From NCBI GenBank assembly GCA_030142905.1, contig JASJOG010000015.1:2478501-2542500 (forward strand): 64,000 nucleotides of DNA, given 5' to 3'. Below, piece after piece: positions 35,523-62,416 of the stretch (the first letter of the stretch is position 1; each line of letters begins with the position of its first letter). Origin of the DNA: Heliopora coerulea. Its lineage: Eukaryota; Cnidaria; Anthozoa; Scleralcyonacea; Helioporidae. Both the position numbers and the translations under genes were made by a program. The notes under the pieces were generated by a model, which saw only the letters and a program-made list of their open reading frames with translations, was not told the origin of the DNA and did not search any database.

Positions 35523-37298
35523 TTCGACCAGCTGTCGACGTCTACGACCATCCTGAATAGTGCCTGAAGACTCCAAGAACGGTATTCACAAGATAGTCAG
35601 CCACCAGGGAGAGTGATGCCGATCACTAGTCCCTCGGAGTAAATTACCCAGGTCACTTTTCCTAGGAATTTTGGATCTCGTGCCGGTGTTGTTTTAATTT
35701 AGTGTAAACGCGCTGCCTTTAATTGTAAATAACTCTGACCCAGCAGCCAATCCTAAGAGAAAATTTGACCCTAATCACTAAGTGAGGTTAAGTGATCAGG
35801 ATGTCTTACTCCATGGATCACTATAACCTGTTGTAGCTAGAGTAGTTTCAGCAAGGAAGGCGGAGAAAGTTCAAACAGGTCGTCAACCTCTTTTTCCCAG
35901 ATCTACTGCATGCCCTGGAAGTAGGTCTTCGAAAAAAAAAATATTGTTAATGTTGTGCCTTGTCACTTAAGCACAAGACGGAGTTTAAATTTTTTTATGT
36001 TTATAAATATAAATTTATATCGTGGTATCACAGCGCTCTTGTCGGTGTCTCGCAAATCAAACTACAGTACTTACCGCTGTCTTCGGCATTAGCAAGTAAT
36101 TCATCTTCCCAACAGTGGCAAATCACGATAGTTTGTTCCATTTAGCAGATGAATAAAGGGAACCGGCCAATGGGCTTAATCGTATGCCCAGATAGTGTAA
36201 CGCAATTATTAAACGTATATGAGAGTCCCCCTTTTTTATTACAGACTTCAAACAGAAATTCAATAGCTTTTACTATGTTTGGTAATGTGAGTTGTACATG
36301 CTGTTAACTGCAAACAAAATGAACGGCCATTTATACAAGATAAAATGAAACGTGGCTTACGAAAGATGCAACTGACAGAAGACAAAAAGGCTCCTATAAA
36401 CAATACCAAAACTTAGATCATGATCACACAAGCTGCGTCTATAGCAAGACGCGCAACCCGAACTCTCATAAATGGCTCAATTTGTGAATTCGCAAGTTGC
36501 GCCTTGAGTAAGCTGCGTCCTATATCAACGGCCCTTAACTCCTTCCAGACGATGGCGACCCCCATGACATTTTACACTGGCTCACAACCAGTACATTTTA
36601 CTCGCCAATGGGAGAACTACAGTTCGAAAATAGTTAAAAACTATCTCATTAACTACTTCCGGTGGCCACTGGCGCCCCCTTCTGGTATTTCACTTGGGAT
36701 AATTCCAGACGATTTCACTCGATCACCATTTAACGCTTACAATTTTTTCTACTGTTCTTTATTCTCTCTTTGTTGCCATACTGGTTCTTTTGTTCATAGG
36801 TGTCCGATATATCGGACACTGTGCGTTAAAGGGTTAATGGAGACCCAGCCGTGGGGAATGACTTAATACATGGAACAAAGAGGGCTATCTCAGCGGCTCG
36901 GCGAATTTTAACATCACCGACGTGCAGCAACTACATAATTATAAAATTATTTTACAAGGAGAATGATTTAAATTAAGTGTTCTTTTCTCCTTTGATATTC
37001 TACTGTATACTACATGAAGGGCTATATGATGATCTTCTATTGTCTTCTAATTCTTCTGCAAAACTAATATGATTTATGTAAAAATAGTTCTTTGGTTAAA
37101 ATTTGAGTAATCTGAGGTGTTAAGGAAGTCACTGATTTTATCTGTATCAATCCTTATAAATTTCAAGTGATTCAAACATTCTAGCCCTAAACAGGCTGGG
37201 CAAATGCCTGTTAACTTGCAAATTACATCACAAAGATTATTTGGTAATTACAAATCAACACTCTGATCAGATGACTAACTTAAACCCATTGAATTTTT
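35523..37298. other. ARMH3 3' UTR and convergent intergenic region
   Basis: AATAAA at 36152-36157 is the first good polyadenylation signal after the ARMH3 stop codon. A diverged copy of the dispersed repeat (CACTGGC... / ATTTTACTCGCCAATGGGAG / GTTAAAGGGTTAA) occupies about 36530-36840. No gene was seen. The region separates ARMH3 from the convergent zinc transporter gene. Confidence 0.5.
36152..36157 (+). terminator. Candidate ARMH3 polyadenylation signal
   Basis: Canonical AATAAA about 630 nt after the stop codon, in the order expected for a 3' UTR end. Confidence 0.4.
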
Positions 37299-40200
37299 CT
37301 ACATTACTTCCTTGTTTTGTAGAACCATCTTTTCATCTGAATGTATTAATGATACTAATCCCATTGCTGTAATACCAGCAGTCAAACAGAGAAGCTGTTT
37401 GAAAGATTCCCTGAAAACAAAAATCAGCAGTTAAGTAAAAATGTAAGCATGTCAGCAGATGGTTAAATTGGTATATACTTAAAGTCTTCATGTTACTGTA
37501 TGTTGACTGTCTGGTAAAGATGATACAGTTTCCTCAGGGGAATTTGCATGCAAGTTAAAAAACTCATTAAGAATTCATGAGTAAAATACAAAGAAAAATC
37601 ATATTTGTGTCATGTCTTTATATGTGATAAAAACACTTTTCTCCACCAATTTTCTCAGCTTACAAAACAATTTTTAATCTTTCCTCATGAATTACAGGAT
37701 TAAGGGGTTTGTTTTTTAAGTCATTCAAAAAACATGCAGTACATGCTTTATCAGATCCAAAACACTAAGCTATTGCCTAGTGTTTTAAAATCCAATAAAA
37801 CACTCCTGCTTGTTTTCTAAACATTACTCAAAAAGAGGAGAAAAAAAAAAAGAAAAAAAAAATTCCAGCTAAAGGTGGTTTAAAGAAAATAGCAACAATA
37901 AATGGACCTTATCCATACCCCTCACCACTTCCTTCTAGCATCTAGATACATTGGCAAGAAAAGGGGGGACCAGTCCCCCCATCCTCCCTAAGCACCACCT
38001 ATGGTGCTAAACAATTGAAAATGAGCTGGGACAGCAGAGTGGCATTTCAAGAGGGGGCTTGAGATAAAAATACACCATTTTACATGTTTCAAAATCCGGT
38101 ACCAGCAGACAATTTTACGAAATAAAGTAAAAAACAAATTCTGAAAAACAATGACATCTTGAAAACCCAAGATATGAGTTAAAACAAGACAAATGATTGC
38201 AATGATATTTTGACTTCATTTGGATTTGACAATGACTTTGCAATTAAGTCGAAATATCGCAATCATTCACCGTCTAGTTTTAACTCATATCTTGGGTTTT
38301 CAAGATGTCATTGTTTTTCGGAATTTGTTCTTTACTTTATTTACATGTTTCCCCAGGAAACTTCACAACAAGTGTTCAAAAACAGTTGTTTCAATGTCAT
38401 ATTTAAAAAAAAGTACAGGGAGGGACTACAGCCCCCCCAGCTCAGCAGTCCCTGAAAAATGAAAGTGTGGAGTATGTGGAATATTAAAAAAAGAACAAGA
38501 CTGTAAAGAATCAGGAGCACACTGAATGATATGTAAACATCAAATTTAAATAAATAGGGAAATGAGAAAATGTCAAGGTCAATGAGTAATAACAGCATGA
38601 GATTTGTACCTTGGTTGATTTTCTTCAAGCAGCTCTGGTACAATGGTAACCAAGGCAATATAAATGAATCCACCAGAAGTAAAGGGAAGAACCCAATATG
38701 TAGAATCACCTGACAATACAATGACAAAGCATATTATTTTACACTTATTTTAATAATGTAAGTGGCACTGTAGAAATAGCTTCAAACTCATAGCTTGAGA
38801 AATAACTCCAATATGACCAACAATGTTATCTTTCTGTTAGCTGAGTATGGCTGGAAACAAAGAAAGAGACCCTAAATGTAAACTTCCATAATCTGTCTTC
38901 AAATGGTTTGCAAGTTGGGCATTTTGTCATTGCCTAAGGTAAGTATGAAGAATGTCAAATGTTTTATTATAAATGAGGACTTGACACCCACTATGTCTTT
39001 GATGATAAATAACAAGTAAGGAGTCTTATAATAATAAATAGTAAACCAATAATAAGACAGGTAAATTTCACAACACTTCAGCACTTTAGCTACAGTATGT
39101 TAAACTGAACATACCAGGTTCTGTAACAACAAGCCCAAACACAGCACCAGCTAATCCACCAGAGGCAGTCACAATCTAGCAAGAGAAACAAATCTAAAGG
39201 CTTAATGGGGATCAACATGATATTGGCCCAAACATAGAACATGAGACCATTAAAACACTGCAGACTGTATTTGTGATAATTTACTGTAAAGTACTGCAAA
39301 TTTTCACTTGTTTCTGGAAAGTATTCAGCATTTTATGAAGTTGGCAATTACCATATTATTATTTCCAAAGATCACTTTTGTTTTTAAACACATACCTGGC
39401 CACATGCTGCATCCCACCGTCTAAATCCAGATTTCAACAAAATAGCAAAGTCCCCAATCTAAGGTCAAAGAAGAGAACTAAATCTGTTAGGTGATGAAAT
39501 AGTGAGACTCCATGAACTTATACACTTCTGGCAGTTCTTTGAAAGAAATTCATCCATATACAAAGTTTACTGTAACCAAGTAAATACCTCATGAGGAATT
39601 TCATGCAAAAGAATAGCAAATGTTGTCAAAAGTCCAACCTAAAATTAAAAAAAAAAATTCATTCATGAGTGTCACTATTAAGTACCTTGCAAGTAAATTC
39701 CTTTTGGATGAAAATAGGTCATGGAACCTGTTGCAAAAGACAGCTCACCAAGGCCAATAATCTGATCTTTATAATATTATAATTACCATATCCTACTGTG
39801 GTTTGCTTGGTTAAGGTCTTGGTTTATTTACAAATTGTCAACCATAATACACCAAGTGAAAATTAGTGGAATCTGCTCTGTTATTCCTTTGTGGTTTTGC
39901 ATTTTGTCATAGTTATACTCACTCTTAAGCACTTTACCTTAGTGCTGACCAGAAAACTACCAGAGACAGCCAATCCATGAGTAAAATTATCAATGCAATT
40001 AGCTAGAAGATTCAAATATCCAATAACCTGAAGTAAAAAAAGAAAAAAAATCCCATTTGAAATATCAATATGTCAAATACTGCAGAGAAGGCATAGCATT
40101 ATTACCATAATCAAAAAAAGTTTGCCACAACTTTGATGATACAAATTGAGGTTAAATAAATGGAATTACATTTTTTGAATAAGAGTTTATGGCAGGGATT

Positions 40201-43200
40201 ATAACTACAACTAAGTAGGACTTGGAAATGCTAACTGCAAGCAACAGATTGCTACAAAAATTGGGAAACAAAACATTTACCTTGACATCTTCTTTTTCAT
40301 TATCTGATTCAAAATGAGTTTTACTGTGAGAACAATCTTTAATTTCTTTAATACTTTCAGGTTTTGATTCTTTTGTCCTTTTTTTCAGGTCTGAAAATCC
40401 ATTCTGAGCAATGTAACCATTGTGTAAAATACCAGAACCATTGCAAGCATGACCATTTTGCTCAGAGTGATGGCTTTTAGTCTGAAATAAAAATTATAAA
40501 TTCATAACTATGACCATCCTAACAAACATAGATTTCTTTTTAATGTGACATACCGGTAATGTAACATAATGTATTATGTAACATAACAGCAAATACAGTT
40601 ACAGTGTACATGACTAAACCAATGGATTTACCTCTTTTGAAGCTTCTGTGACATTCTTTGTTTCATAATCAGTTTTTTTATCAGATTCGTTGTTATCACT
40701 TTCTTGAAACACTTTTTCCAAAACCAAAAATGTTAAAAGTCCTCCAATTAACCACAGCCCAATTTTTAAATGTTCTTCATGGGCAGTCTCTAAAACAAAA
40801 AGTGCAAAGAAAGACAGGAATTAGATAAAAACCCATAAAACCAAAATGTAATATTTGTAAAAGTTGCCTGAATGTAACTATATGTATTACTGTACTTAAG
40901 TATATCTTAAATGCCCTCTATAATTCAAAAGCAGGAACTAGACATGCTCTAGGTTGATGACTAAGCATTAACCATATTCAATCTAAGACCTCCTTTTAAG
41001 GGATAAAATTTTCTGGCCTTAGCCAGGCTGAAGCAATAAAAGTCAGATACAGGCTAAAACAGTAAAGCAACTGATGTCCTACTTCTTTTTCTTTCCCATA
41101 AAGTGTTAATACTTACCCTCTTTGACAGGCCCAAAAGCTTCAGGTAAAAGATGAAGAAAGACATCACCCAAAAGTCCTCCAACAGCAAAACTTAATAACA
41201 ATTTAAGTCTATTGGCAGAGACTATAAAAAGTAGGTGTATACAGTAAAGATTCATATAAATAGTAAATAACAGTACTTTCAGGAAAACTATATCAAGTGT
41301 TCCTACCACCAGGTCCTTACATGCTAGGAATTTTTCATCGATTAAATTGCAAATTTAGATATCATCATTGTAAATGTGTCAATCACTTATAGTAGTGGTT
41401 ATACCAAGAACTCAACAAAATCAGATGAAAGCTTGTGATCAAAGATTGTACCAGAGGACCAGTTCTATTGGATATAATTATTATATAATAAAAATTAGGA
41501 AAAAATAAGAAATGGCTTGTGACAAATATTTGAGTTCAGTCTCTTCACATGAAATTAAAACTCAACCAGTCCTTAAAGTTTAGGTTTTGGGGTTTGAATA
41601 CAGACCTTCTAAGCCTAAAATCTCACCAGCACATTCTAAGCAGACTATAAACACTCTTGACAAAAATAAAGATGTACTTGAAAACTTTTGAAGGATTTAT
41701 GAGTAATTTTAGGCTTATAGCTTTATTATTAGTAACATATATATATGGTACTAATCTGAGGTTGCTCATTTCAGTTCTTTCAAATATTAAGACTACAAAA
41801 TGGTTATTTAATGAAAATTTGAGCCTTATCAGGGATTATAATCCTTGGATGTCACGCCTAATATTTATATGACACACACTTTAGTGTTTCCAAGGAAGCA
41901 AAGTTAAAAGAAGTATTCTTGGTTTCAAGTTACTAAGCAACAAAAATGGTTAGTAGCCCTTCATAATGATATAGTTCATAAAATTAATTTTTTTCCCCAA
42001 CAAACACATTTTACTAGTAGTTCTGCACTCTAGTTAACTAATTTGAGATTGATAAGTAAAATTAGCAATCACAAAAGCAGTGGTGCATAGGTTCAATTGC
42101 AAAGATTCTTTCAATTTTTTTTTTTGTTTTTGAAAGAAAAATAAAGTTGTCTGGCTGTTTAGACCTTACTCTTTAATAATTCTAACTTTCTTCTTTGTCT
42201 TTTCATCTTTACACTGTTCGAATGCTTATTCCATCAGTTTTTAGATAATACAACACATCAAAGAATAAAACAAACACGTGGCCTGGAAATTATTTATCTG
42301 TTGGATATCAGGCTGGCAGAAAGGTCTCCTTATGATAACTAAGATAGTTTGGCATTAGCTTGAGTACAATAATCTGGTTTTAGTTACAGTGAAAAAATTT
42401 TATTTTTATGTAAATGTTATTTTTAAAGACAGGTTAACAGCCAGTTAACACTCTGAATAACAGGCTGCCCGAGAGGTTTGACCTTGAAAAGTAAATTTGT
42501 CCAATATTAGAGTAAAATAATTGGTAATAGATACAATAAAGTAATGAATGGGCTATTTAATGGCACCCTGGTTAACTAGTGGTGAAGGAAATGAGTCAGA
42601 AGTCCTGCAGTTAGCACTCTCAATTTTTGTTTCTTTATATACTTCATAAATGGGTAAAAGGAGGAGTAGGCTGAAAGGAAAAAACAATTCTTTCACATGC
42701 AAACAACTAAAAGGATTTCACAACCCTTCATAAAGTGAGTTTACAGAATTATAGTTGACAAAATATATCATGTTTCGCATATATTATTTGACGATATCAA
42801 GTTTTTTCAAGTCACTTATATAGGAAGGATACTTGTAAACGATATCCTTGAAAAAAAAAACAGCATCTGGTTACCAAGTGAAGACAAGATATGACTGATA
42901 TTGTCAATGGTTTTGAGTAATAATGATAATGTCACTGAAGACTCGTGGGTGTTGCATCGGTGTGTATTCACCTGCGTGTTAGCAAAATGGCCACTGAAAT
43001 ACTGTACACTGTGAAACCCATGCTTATATATTACTACAATATAGGCATCTGTTCCTTATCTGCTCCCTGCAGTTGTTTTTCATCAGTTCTTAGATGAATA
43101 AAGAACGTAAGAGCATTCCGAAGTGAACGCCACTTATCAAAAACTGACAAAGAGAACGTACATGTATGGATCAGTGTTCAATGAAGTGCTTGAAAGCGCA

Positions 43201-44140
43201 AAAACAGAAACTTCACCAGTCTTAAGAGTTAAGTAATCGAAACGGGAAAAAGTTGCTGAGGTTGTGGGCTTAGTAGATGCTGTTCTTCACAATGGGGAAC
43301 ACATCAAAACATTATCAATAACCTAATACTATCTGCAAGAGAAAAAAAAACTGTCTTTGTTTAATCGTAGCACGGAACTGATTCGTCTGTTATAATCGGA
43401 AGACAAAGATCGGAAGACAGCACTAACGGCATTTAAAATCATTCATGTTTAACAGTCAGCAGCAGAACAAGTTTTAAAATTTTTTTCATTACTCTGAATG
43501 TTGGGAAAGGTTTAGATTTGCAAGAAATCTTGGCCACATTTTAGGTGAATAATAACCGGGATGATCTCGAGGACGCAGCTCTTTTCAGCTCGTACTATCT
43601 ATCAATAACGTAACGCCTGATAGTGTCGTGAATGTCTGCTGGAAAAAGTGACTAACCTAAAACTGGAACTGGTCTTCACTCAATTCGTCCACGCAGTAAT
43701 ATACATCTCACGTAGCCTTCTTAGGCAGTAAATTTGTCACGAAAGTACGACAGGATTAAAATGCAGGTGACAACCGATACCGGAACACCCGGAGATGAAA
43801 TAAGTATGTGAATGAAGGACAGTCTGCGCAATTAAGAAATTAAGTTCACAAAAATACCTCCTTCCCTAAGCTTGTGTCCAGCTTCAACAGGAATTACCAA
43901 GAGAGGAAATATTCCCGTAAGCCCCACGAGCAAAGTAGCAGGAATTGCATAAAGCCAGGGGGTGACCTGACAAGAAGACGCAGAGGACATTCTCCCGGCT
44001 TCGTCACGACTCACGTTGATGGCATTCTTCGTCTTGGATCTCGTAGACGGACTCATCGCACGATGGATTTTACCGGCGCTTTCGACGGATATGACGAAGA
44101 GAAAAAGAAAACAAATGACAGACCACTTCAGGGAAGCCAT
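37299..44140 (-). CDS. SLC39A13: Zinc transporter ZIP13 (LIV-1 subfamily)
   Basis: Ten in-phase minus-strand exons give 407 residues: 43858-44140, 41117-41221, 40632-40789, 40281-40481, 39938-40027, 39588-39638, 39396-39458, 39115-39175, 38610-38709, 37299-37410 (TAG). ZIP13 moves zinc out of the Golgi or vesicles into the cytosol. The start at 44140 ([19 protein letters not shown]) gives a signal peptide; an upstream in-frame ATG at 44344 is less likely. Membrane segments follow: [57 protein letters not shown], then a long cytosolic loop with scattered His, then [17 protein letters not shown] and [19 protein letters not shown]. The DNFTHG and HEIPHE motifs are the metal site of the family. 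The exon 9 segment [16 protein letters not shown] and the overall order match human ZIP13 better than ZIP7, which has a very His-rich N-terminus. Confidence 0.9.
38121..38342. repeat. Fold-back palindrome with ~95-nt arms
   Basis: The left arm (38121-38213, AATAAAGTAAAAAACAAATT...) is repeated inverted at 38248-38342, including the long identical stretch around AACTCATATCTTGGGTTTTC. The loop is only about 35 nt. It lies in the last intron of the zinc transporter gene. It is MITE-like, without a clear target duplication. Confidence 0.7.
41222..43857. other. Long first intron of the zinc transporter gene
   Basis: AT-rich intron of about 2.6 kb. It holds a diverged copy of the dispersed repeat near 42460-42530. 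The open frame at 41657-41872 has no domain and is not considered a gene. Confidence 0.5.
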
Positions 44141-44414
44141 CTGCCCGATCGTCGATAAAAAGCCTACGATAAATGCAAATAAACGAACTACATGATCTCC
44201 ATTTCTAGTCTGATCACGAAATTTCTTCAAGCTGACACCTGTGCTGTTGAAACAGGATGTTTTCCCTGCTGTGCTCTTGAGACAAAGTGACGTACTTCCT
44301 GTGAACCAGGCCTCTCTTGGTAGCAATTCTGGATTCATGATCAAATTTCAGTTCGGTCACAGATCTTACAAAATTTCACGAGAATCCGGGATAATTTGCC
44401 ATTGTACTTTCTTC

Positions 44415-45154
44415 CAGTGGCGTAGCTACATGGGGGCAGGGGGGGGCGACCGCCCCCCCACTCGACGTTTTGGGTGCCGTTTGTCGGGAAATTTGGAAGC
44501 TTGTCGGAAATTCTGAAGCGAACTGCCAAAGTAATTAATTATTCACACGTATAATATATTTGTACTTTAGAACCATTCTTACCAAGAAAGTAAATAGTAA
44601 ATTATACAAATACAATGTCTGTTTCGTTTTTCTGCGGCATCTGCGCTGTATGTTGTCACTAAATATTTTACACTGGTCTATACGTGGGCAACAGCTTACC
44701 AAACTGCGAAAAAACTTTCACGTGTTGTCGGTGTTGACCATATTGTCCATAAACTGTTAAAAGTTAAAACTCTGTGTTCAGTGTGTTGCCTGTCTGAGTA
44801 CATTACATTTGAAGAGAAATAGCGATAGAAACATTTGATCTACCTCGATCTACCTATTCGATAATACCTGAAATTGTATGTTTATATACTAGCATATTAC
44901 CATTTCTTCACACTTAGTTGATTTGAAAATGGCAGCCGGCTTTTCATAGCGAACATATATCGCCATCTGATGTAAATATTAAATATAATAAAGATATTAT
45001 TCTTGTTCATTCCTTGATGATGTCTCATCTGTACACAGTTTTTAAAAGCCACACCTTTTAACCACGTTCCTTTGACCACGCCCACTTGACCACGCCCAGT
45101 TGTCGGAAAATTTATAGTTTCGCCCCCCTGAAGAAATTCGTAGCTACGCTAGTG
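44415..45154. mobile_element. hAT-like non-autonomous element upstream of ZIP13
   Basis: Termini CAGTGGCGTAGCTAC and GTAGCTACGCTAGTG are inverted repeats with G/C runs inside. The flanks CTTTCTTC (44407-44414) and TTTTCTTC (45155-45162) match in 7 of 8 positions, as for a slightly decayed hAT duplication. It is 740 bp, without a transposase frame. It begins about 275 bp upstream of the predicted ZIP13 start codon, so it may affect that promoter. Confidence 0.75.
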
Positions 45155-45162
45155 TTTTCTTC

Positions 45163-47038
45163 TTGGAATTTTTTCATGCTTTATCGTTGTTTATGATTTG
45201 GTTTTGATTTGGAGGGAGCGGTGATACCCATTCCCCAGGTCATCTCAATATTCAGGAAAAAAATTGACATTGACGCAATTAAAATATAGTAATTCCGTGC
45301 ATAAATTGAAAACAAAATAAGCGCATCTGGGCAGACCAGAGGGAGTGGGATTTTAGATTTACACAGCTGTGTAACTTGAAAGCACTGCAAACAGGACGCC
45401 CTATGGATGCTCTCGACTATGGATGATTGAAGCTCGTCAATTTTACTTTAGTTCGTAATTTTAGAAACTTTCGACCGTGAGCAATTACATCAGTTGCGCC
45501 ACGTCAGTAAACGATATGACATGGCATGAAGTACAGGTAGTTCTGGCTGTGGCTTCAGCACAAAGCTTCAACCAAAGTGGAACAGCGAGACAGTCGCGCG
45601 TCGGTTGAATAAATCTAGACACCTCGGCTTATCGGGGAACGCTATTTCGCAAGCTTTGCGTTGACATTTAGTCCAAAATCTAATTTGAAACTTTCGATAT
45701 AATTAAAAATGATCAAAGGCTAGAATTAGGGTTAGGGTAAAGCTTCGGGTTAAGGTTAAAATTAGCGTTACGGTTTGGATTTGGGTCAGGATTTGTACTT
45801 GTATCGATAAGATTAAGTGGCACCTGAAGGTGCAATTGAACTCCAAAACGTCGAGTTTAATAAATTCATGTGAAAAAGTACATACGGCAGCCCAGAAGGC
45901 TCAATGTTAAAAATAAAGTCATAATACAAATAAAAAAAGACTTGTAACGTTGACAAAAAATCTCACAACACAAACATAGAACTTGCAGCCCGAACAAAAA
46001 TCTCATTGCGCAAACAAAAAATCTTGCATCGCAATCAAAAAACAAAAAACGAAACGCAAACAAAAATCTTGCTACAGAAATAGAAAAACTCGCAACGCAA
46101 ACAAAAAAAAAAAAAACTGGCAAAGCAAAGCAAAGCAAACAGAAAACTATTTAAAAGTAAAAAGAAAATTCTCAACGTGAACGGAAAACTCAAAGCGCAA
46201 ACAAAAAATGCCCCCAACGCAAGCAAATAACCTTACAACATAAAAAAGAGCTCACAACGAAATTATGCGAACAAAAAAAGTTTCACAATGCAAACAAAAT
46301 CTTTGATTGCAAGTAAATTGCAATAGAAATCAAACTGCAATCTGCCTTGCTAACATAATAAATAATCAACATTCATTATTTATTCTGTGGCTTGGTTTCC
46401 ACATACTGGAATGGACATGGCAGATCTGAAGGAGTTGCTAGATCAATATTTCCACATCAGTAACAAAAACAAAGTAATTATTGACATAATAAAATGTCAA
46501 TATGGCATTAAATTAACTTTAGCACTTCAAAGAGAAGGCTGCAAAATTCTGGTTGGAAACTAAGTGGATTACTGTGGAGCACGAAGCTGTACCATCTTTA
46601 GTCTATGGTGGCCAGACTTCACGAAGGTCTGACACTGTGAACAGGCGAATATACTGGATTACAAGGGCATAAAATTGCTAAAAAGATGATCTTTACACGA
46701 TCTTTATTAAAGCAAATTGAAGTTCTCTGACCGAAAAAAAAATCACTTTAATTATGGCTTTCGACTATCTGACGACAGCCTTCAAAAGCTTACGTTTATA
46801 ACGTTGCGAAATTCAACTCCCACTAACCGTCCCCTCACCCACTTACCCTCCTCCTTATTCCCATTGGGCCGCCTCTTATCATCTCTACTCACTTTGCCTA
46901 CGTTTTTCCATTTAACCCACTTACCCTCACTCAAACCCTTGTAACCTAGGCTACGCCCATTGCTGGATTACATGACTAGTGAGTTCACTGTTCATGACCC
47001 GGTCGCGCGCCAATGTCCTGGACACTAGATTCAACAAA
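45163..47038. other. Intergenic region between ZIP13 and PTCD3
   Basis: No gene was seen. It contains a short degenerate TTAGGG/GGTTA patch (45723-45795) and an A-rich tandem-like array (45895-46320). It ends with the PTCD3 promoter; the PTCD3 start codon lies in the YY1-like word AAAATGGCGCT. Confidence 0.5.
45895..46320. repeat. Degenerate tandem array of ~20-bp A-rich units
   Basis: Words such as AACAAAAAATCT, CGCAACGCAAAC and ACAAAAA recur every ~18-24 nt for over 400 nt. The long open frames seen on either strand here result from this periodic low-complexity composition. Confidence 0.65.
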
Positions 47039-61209
<14,171 letters not shown>

Positions 61210-62416
61210 TCTGCTTTTTTGAACAAATGGCCCTAACTCCACGAAGTTTTAAATATAAATATAAAGACACAACGGTTTGTTGGATGCCATTCTGTTCATT
61301 GATGTTCACTTTTTCTTCGGAAGGAAACTAAGACACTCAGAAACACTTATGGCTGAAACTGTCCAGATTGAATACCACTTATATTGTAAACAGAATATAG
61401 AAATCGAGAACGGAGCTTTTATGGCGGCACAAAATACCCAGAGTCGTCAAGTACACCCATTCTTCTGATGTCCTTTGACTCACATGGTCTATATCATGGT
61501 ACTTATCGTTGATGATGTTCGGCATCAGTGGGAGAGTTCCTGTGAGGATCTATCTAGGTTCTTTGTTAATTTTTGTGCATATATGATCAACCAACTTTTC
61601 CTGCAACGTGACCTGCCCGATGTCGCTGCTTCGTAAGTTTTGTTCGTCCCTCATCAGATGCCGTCCACTTCGTGTCGTAGTTTTTCACTGCGTACGAACT
61701 GTCTCTGCTTTGGTTTTGTATAGTCTTGGGATTGACTTCAATCTTCGACGGCAAATTTTGTTGCTGTTTGATCTTTGACAGCTCTGTTTACAAATTTACA
61801 ACAACATATCGTCCTCAGTGCGGGAAATATTTCAAAATAGCAATTACAGTTTCTAAGCAAGCAATCGCTAGAACTGCCGAAACGTTTAGTTCTTGAGGTT
61901 ATATCTGTACGAATATATGATCATCATTATTATTATTATAATTTCTATTATCTTCTTCATTATCATTATCATTATTACTATTAATATTATTTAAAGTTAT
62001 TTAACAACGGTCGCCTTTCAGAGCTTTTAAGTCCCTGTTTTCAAGGGGCCGTATCTACATTTTAATATGATAATACAAAGAACCACCAATGTACTTTCCT
62101 CCGACTATACAATACTCATAAAATGAAAATTGATAAAATGAGAAACACTGCTATTCGCCCCTAAGAATGTCACAACTGTCGTTTAAATTTTGCAGAAAAG
62201 GATTCGTTAATCTGTACTTATATATCCGCTATCTTCATTTTAGCTTTGAAGTTTCTTGGAAGTTTGTTCCAACACATTGTTCTCGAGTAGCTAACACTTT
62301 TCTTTACGAACATTTTTTTTTTCGGTTTCTCAATCGTTGAAGGGTGAGGACGTGCAATTCGGAGCTCCGTTTAAATTTACTAAATAAAATCCTACAAAAG
62401 CATACTTGATTGCCTC
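61210..62416. other. PTCD3 3' flank and retrotransposon 5' region
   Basis: The PTCD3 3' UTR probably occupies the first part. An ATT/ATC-rich simple repeat lies at 61921-61995. No gene was seen. The 5' untranslated part of the retrotransposon that follows likely begins within this stretch, but I could not place its boundary. Confidence 0.4.

Noticed and set aside
38341..38727. 128-codon minus-strand frame
   Set aside because: Wrong-frame reading of ZIP13 exon 9 and the flanking intron.
43874..44158. 94-codon plus-strand open frame
   Set aside because: Shadow of ZIP13 exon 1 on the other strand.
44140..44344. ZIP13 starting at the upstream ATG 44344
   Set aside because: It would put 68 unconserved residues before a clear signal peptide; the ATG at 44140 gives the signal peptide at the N-terminus.
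45866..46226. Phe/Leu/Cys-rich open frames that look like membrane proteins
   Set aside because: Produced by the A-rich tandem array; no start context or homologue recognised.
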